From Sphingobacteriales bacterium (lineage in GTDB: Bacteria; Bacteroidota; Bacteroidia; Chitinophagales; Chitinophagaceae): DNA of 64,000 nucleotides. The translations under genes were made by a program, and so were the position numbers. Under the pieces are notes generated by a model. It was not told the origin of the DNA. It worked only from the letters and a program-made list of their open reading frames with translations, and did no database searches. The DNA lies in the NCBI GenBank assembly GCA_004144185.1, contig SEFP01000003.1, positions 280,134-344,133 of the forward strand, written 5' to 3'. How positions within the stretch are numbered: position 1 is the stretch's first letter; each line of letters starts with the position of its first letter. This document shows, in pieces, positions 63,910 through 64,000 of the stretch.

Positions 63910-64000
63910 TTACCAGCTTCCGCTGGCACCGCCACCGCCGAAGGATCCACCACCGCCGCCACCAAACGAACCACCGCCAAATCCGCCGCCACTACTGCCA
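63910..64000 (-). CDS. C-terminus of a probable TPM-domain protein (partial)
   Basis: The minus strand ends with a TAA (complement of 63910-63912) preceded by a Gly/Ser-rich tail reading GGGFGGSF...GGGGASGSW, the typical end of membrane-bound TPM-domain (YgcG-like) proteins. The rest lies beyond the window. Confidence 0.65.
   Translation of the reverse strand, partial: GSSGGGFGGGSFGGGGGGSFGGGGASGSW

Noticed and set aside
1..64000. tRNA genes, rRNA genes or insertion sequences
   Set aside because: I looked for T-loop motifs, rRNA blocks and transposase domains and saw none; absence is by eye only.

Overview
The window looks like a chromosomal segment of a Bacteroidota bacterium, probably Chitinophagia or a related class, with roughly 50-55% GC. 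Evidence: TAnnTTTG-type promoter boxes; three secreted proteins ending in type IX secretion (Por/T9SS) sorting domains; a MlaE/MlaF/MlaD lipid-transport operon; the miaB - Fis-type regulator - lptE - TPR protein - secG gene order; a SCO/DUF420/tandem cytochrome oxidase subunit III cluster; and many short SPII lipoproteins. I saw no tRNA, rRNA, CRISPR array, prophage or insertion sequence. Most genes are housekeeping.

Layout. 0-2.7 kb: tail of an unknown gene and a secreted tandem DUF4394 protein. 2.7-13 kb: rpoB and rpoC on the minus strand, unusually separated by two membrane-protein genes. 13-17.7 kb: a lipoprotein, threonylcarbamoyl-AMP synthase, and the MlaE-MlaF-MlaD operon. 17.7-23.2 kb: mtaB, a lipoprotein, purM, a CoA-binding protein, a DUF1345 protein and a carboxypeptidase-regulatory-like protein. 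23.2-24.45 kb: a non-coding block of REP/BIME-like hairpin repeats. 24.4-33 kb: anmK, sucD, a glycosyltransferase - UDP-galactopyranose mutase - glycoside hydrolase-like operon, an orphan MlaF-like ATPase and an acyl-CoA carboxylase beta subunit. 33-38 kb: an M16 peptidase pair, a candidate structured ncRNA, a small HTH protein and an SMR transporter. 38-43 kb: the secG to miaB cluster. 43-52 kb: an OmpA lipoprotein, sucC, a putative metallopeptidase, BrkB, a DPP-IV-like peptidase and clpS. 52-56 kb: an RNA methyltransferase, a RicT-like protein, holB and a DUF2147 protein. 56-60.6 kb: respiratory oxidase assembly genes. 60.8-64 kb: a large RCC1-repeat T9SS protein and the end of a probable TPM-domain protein.

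The most striking feature is not a gene. The palindromic octamer TTCCGGAA occurs about 90 times by hand count in 64 kb, against about one expected by chance. It is spread through coding and intergenic DNA, enriched between genes, used as the stem of several terminators, and absent from rpoB and rpoC. It resembles in density the HIP1 palindrome of cyanobacteria and, in its use in terminators, the DNA uptake sequences of Neisseria. Other points of interest are the split rpoB/rpoC pair, a candidate 6S-like RNA at 37.08-37.24 kb behind a near-consensus promoter, several genes whose promoter box lies 6-9 nt before the start codon (predicted leaderless mRNAs), and the duplicated REP-like block at 23-24 kb.
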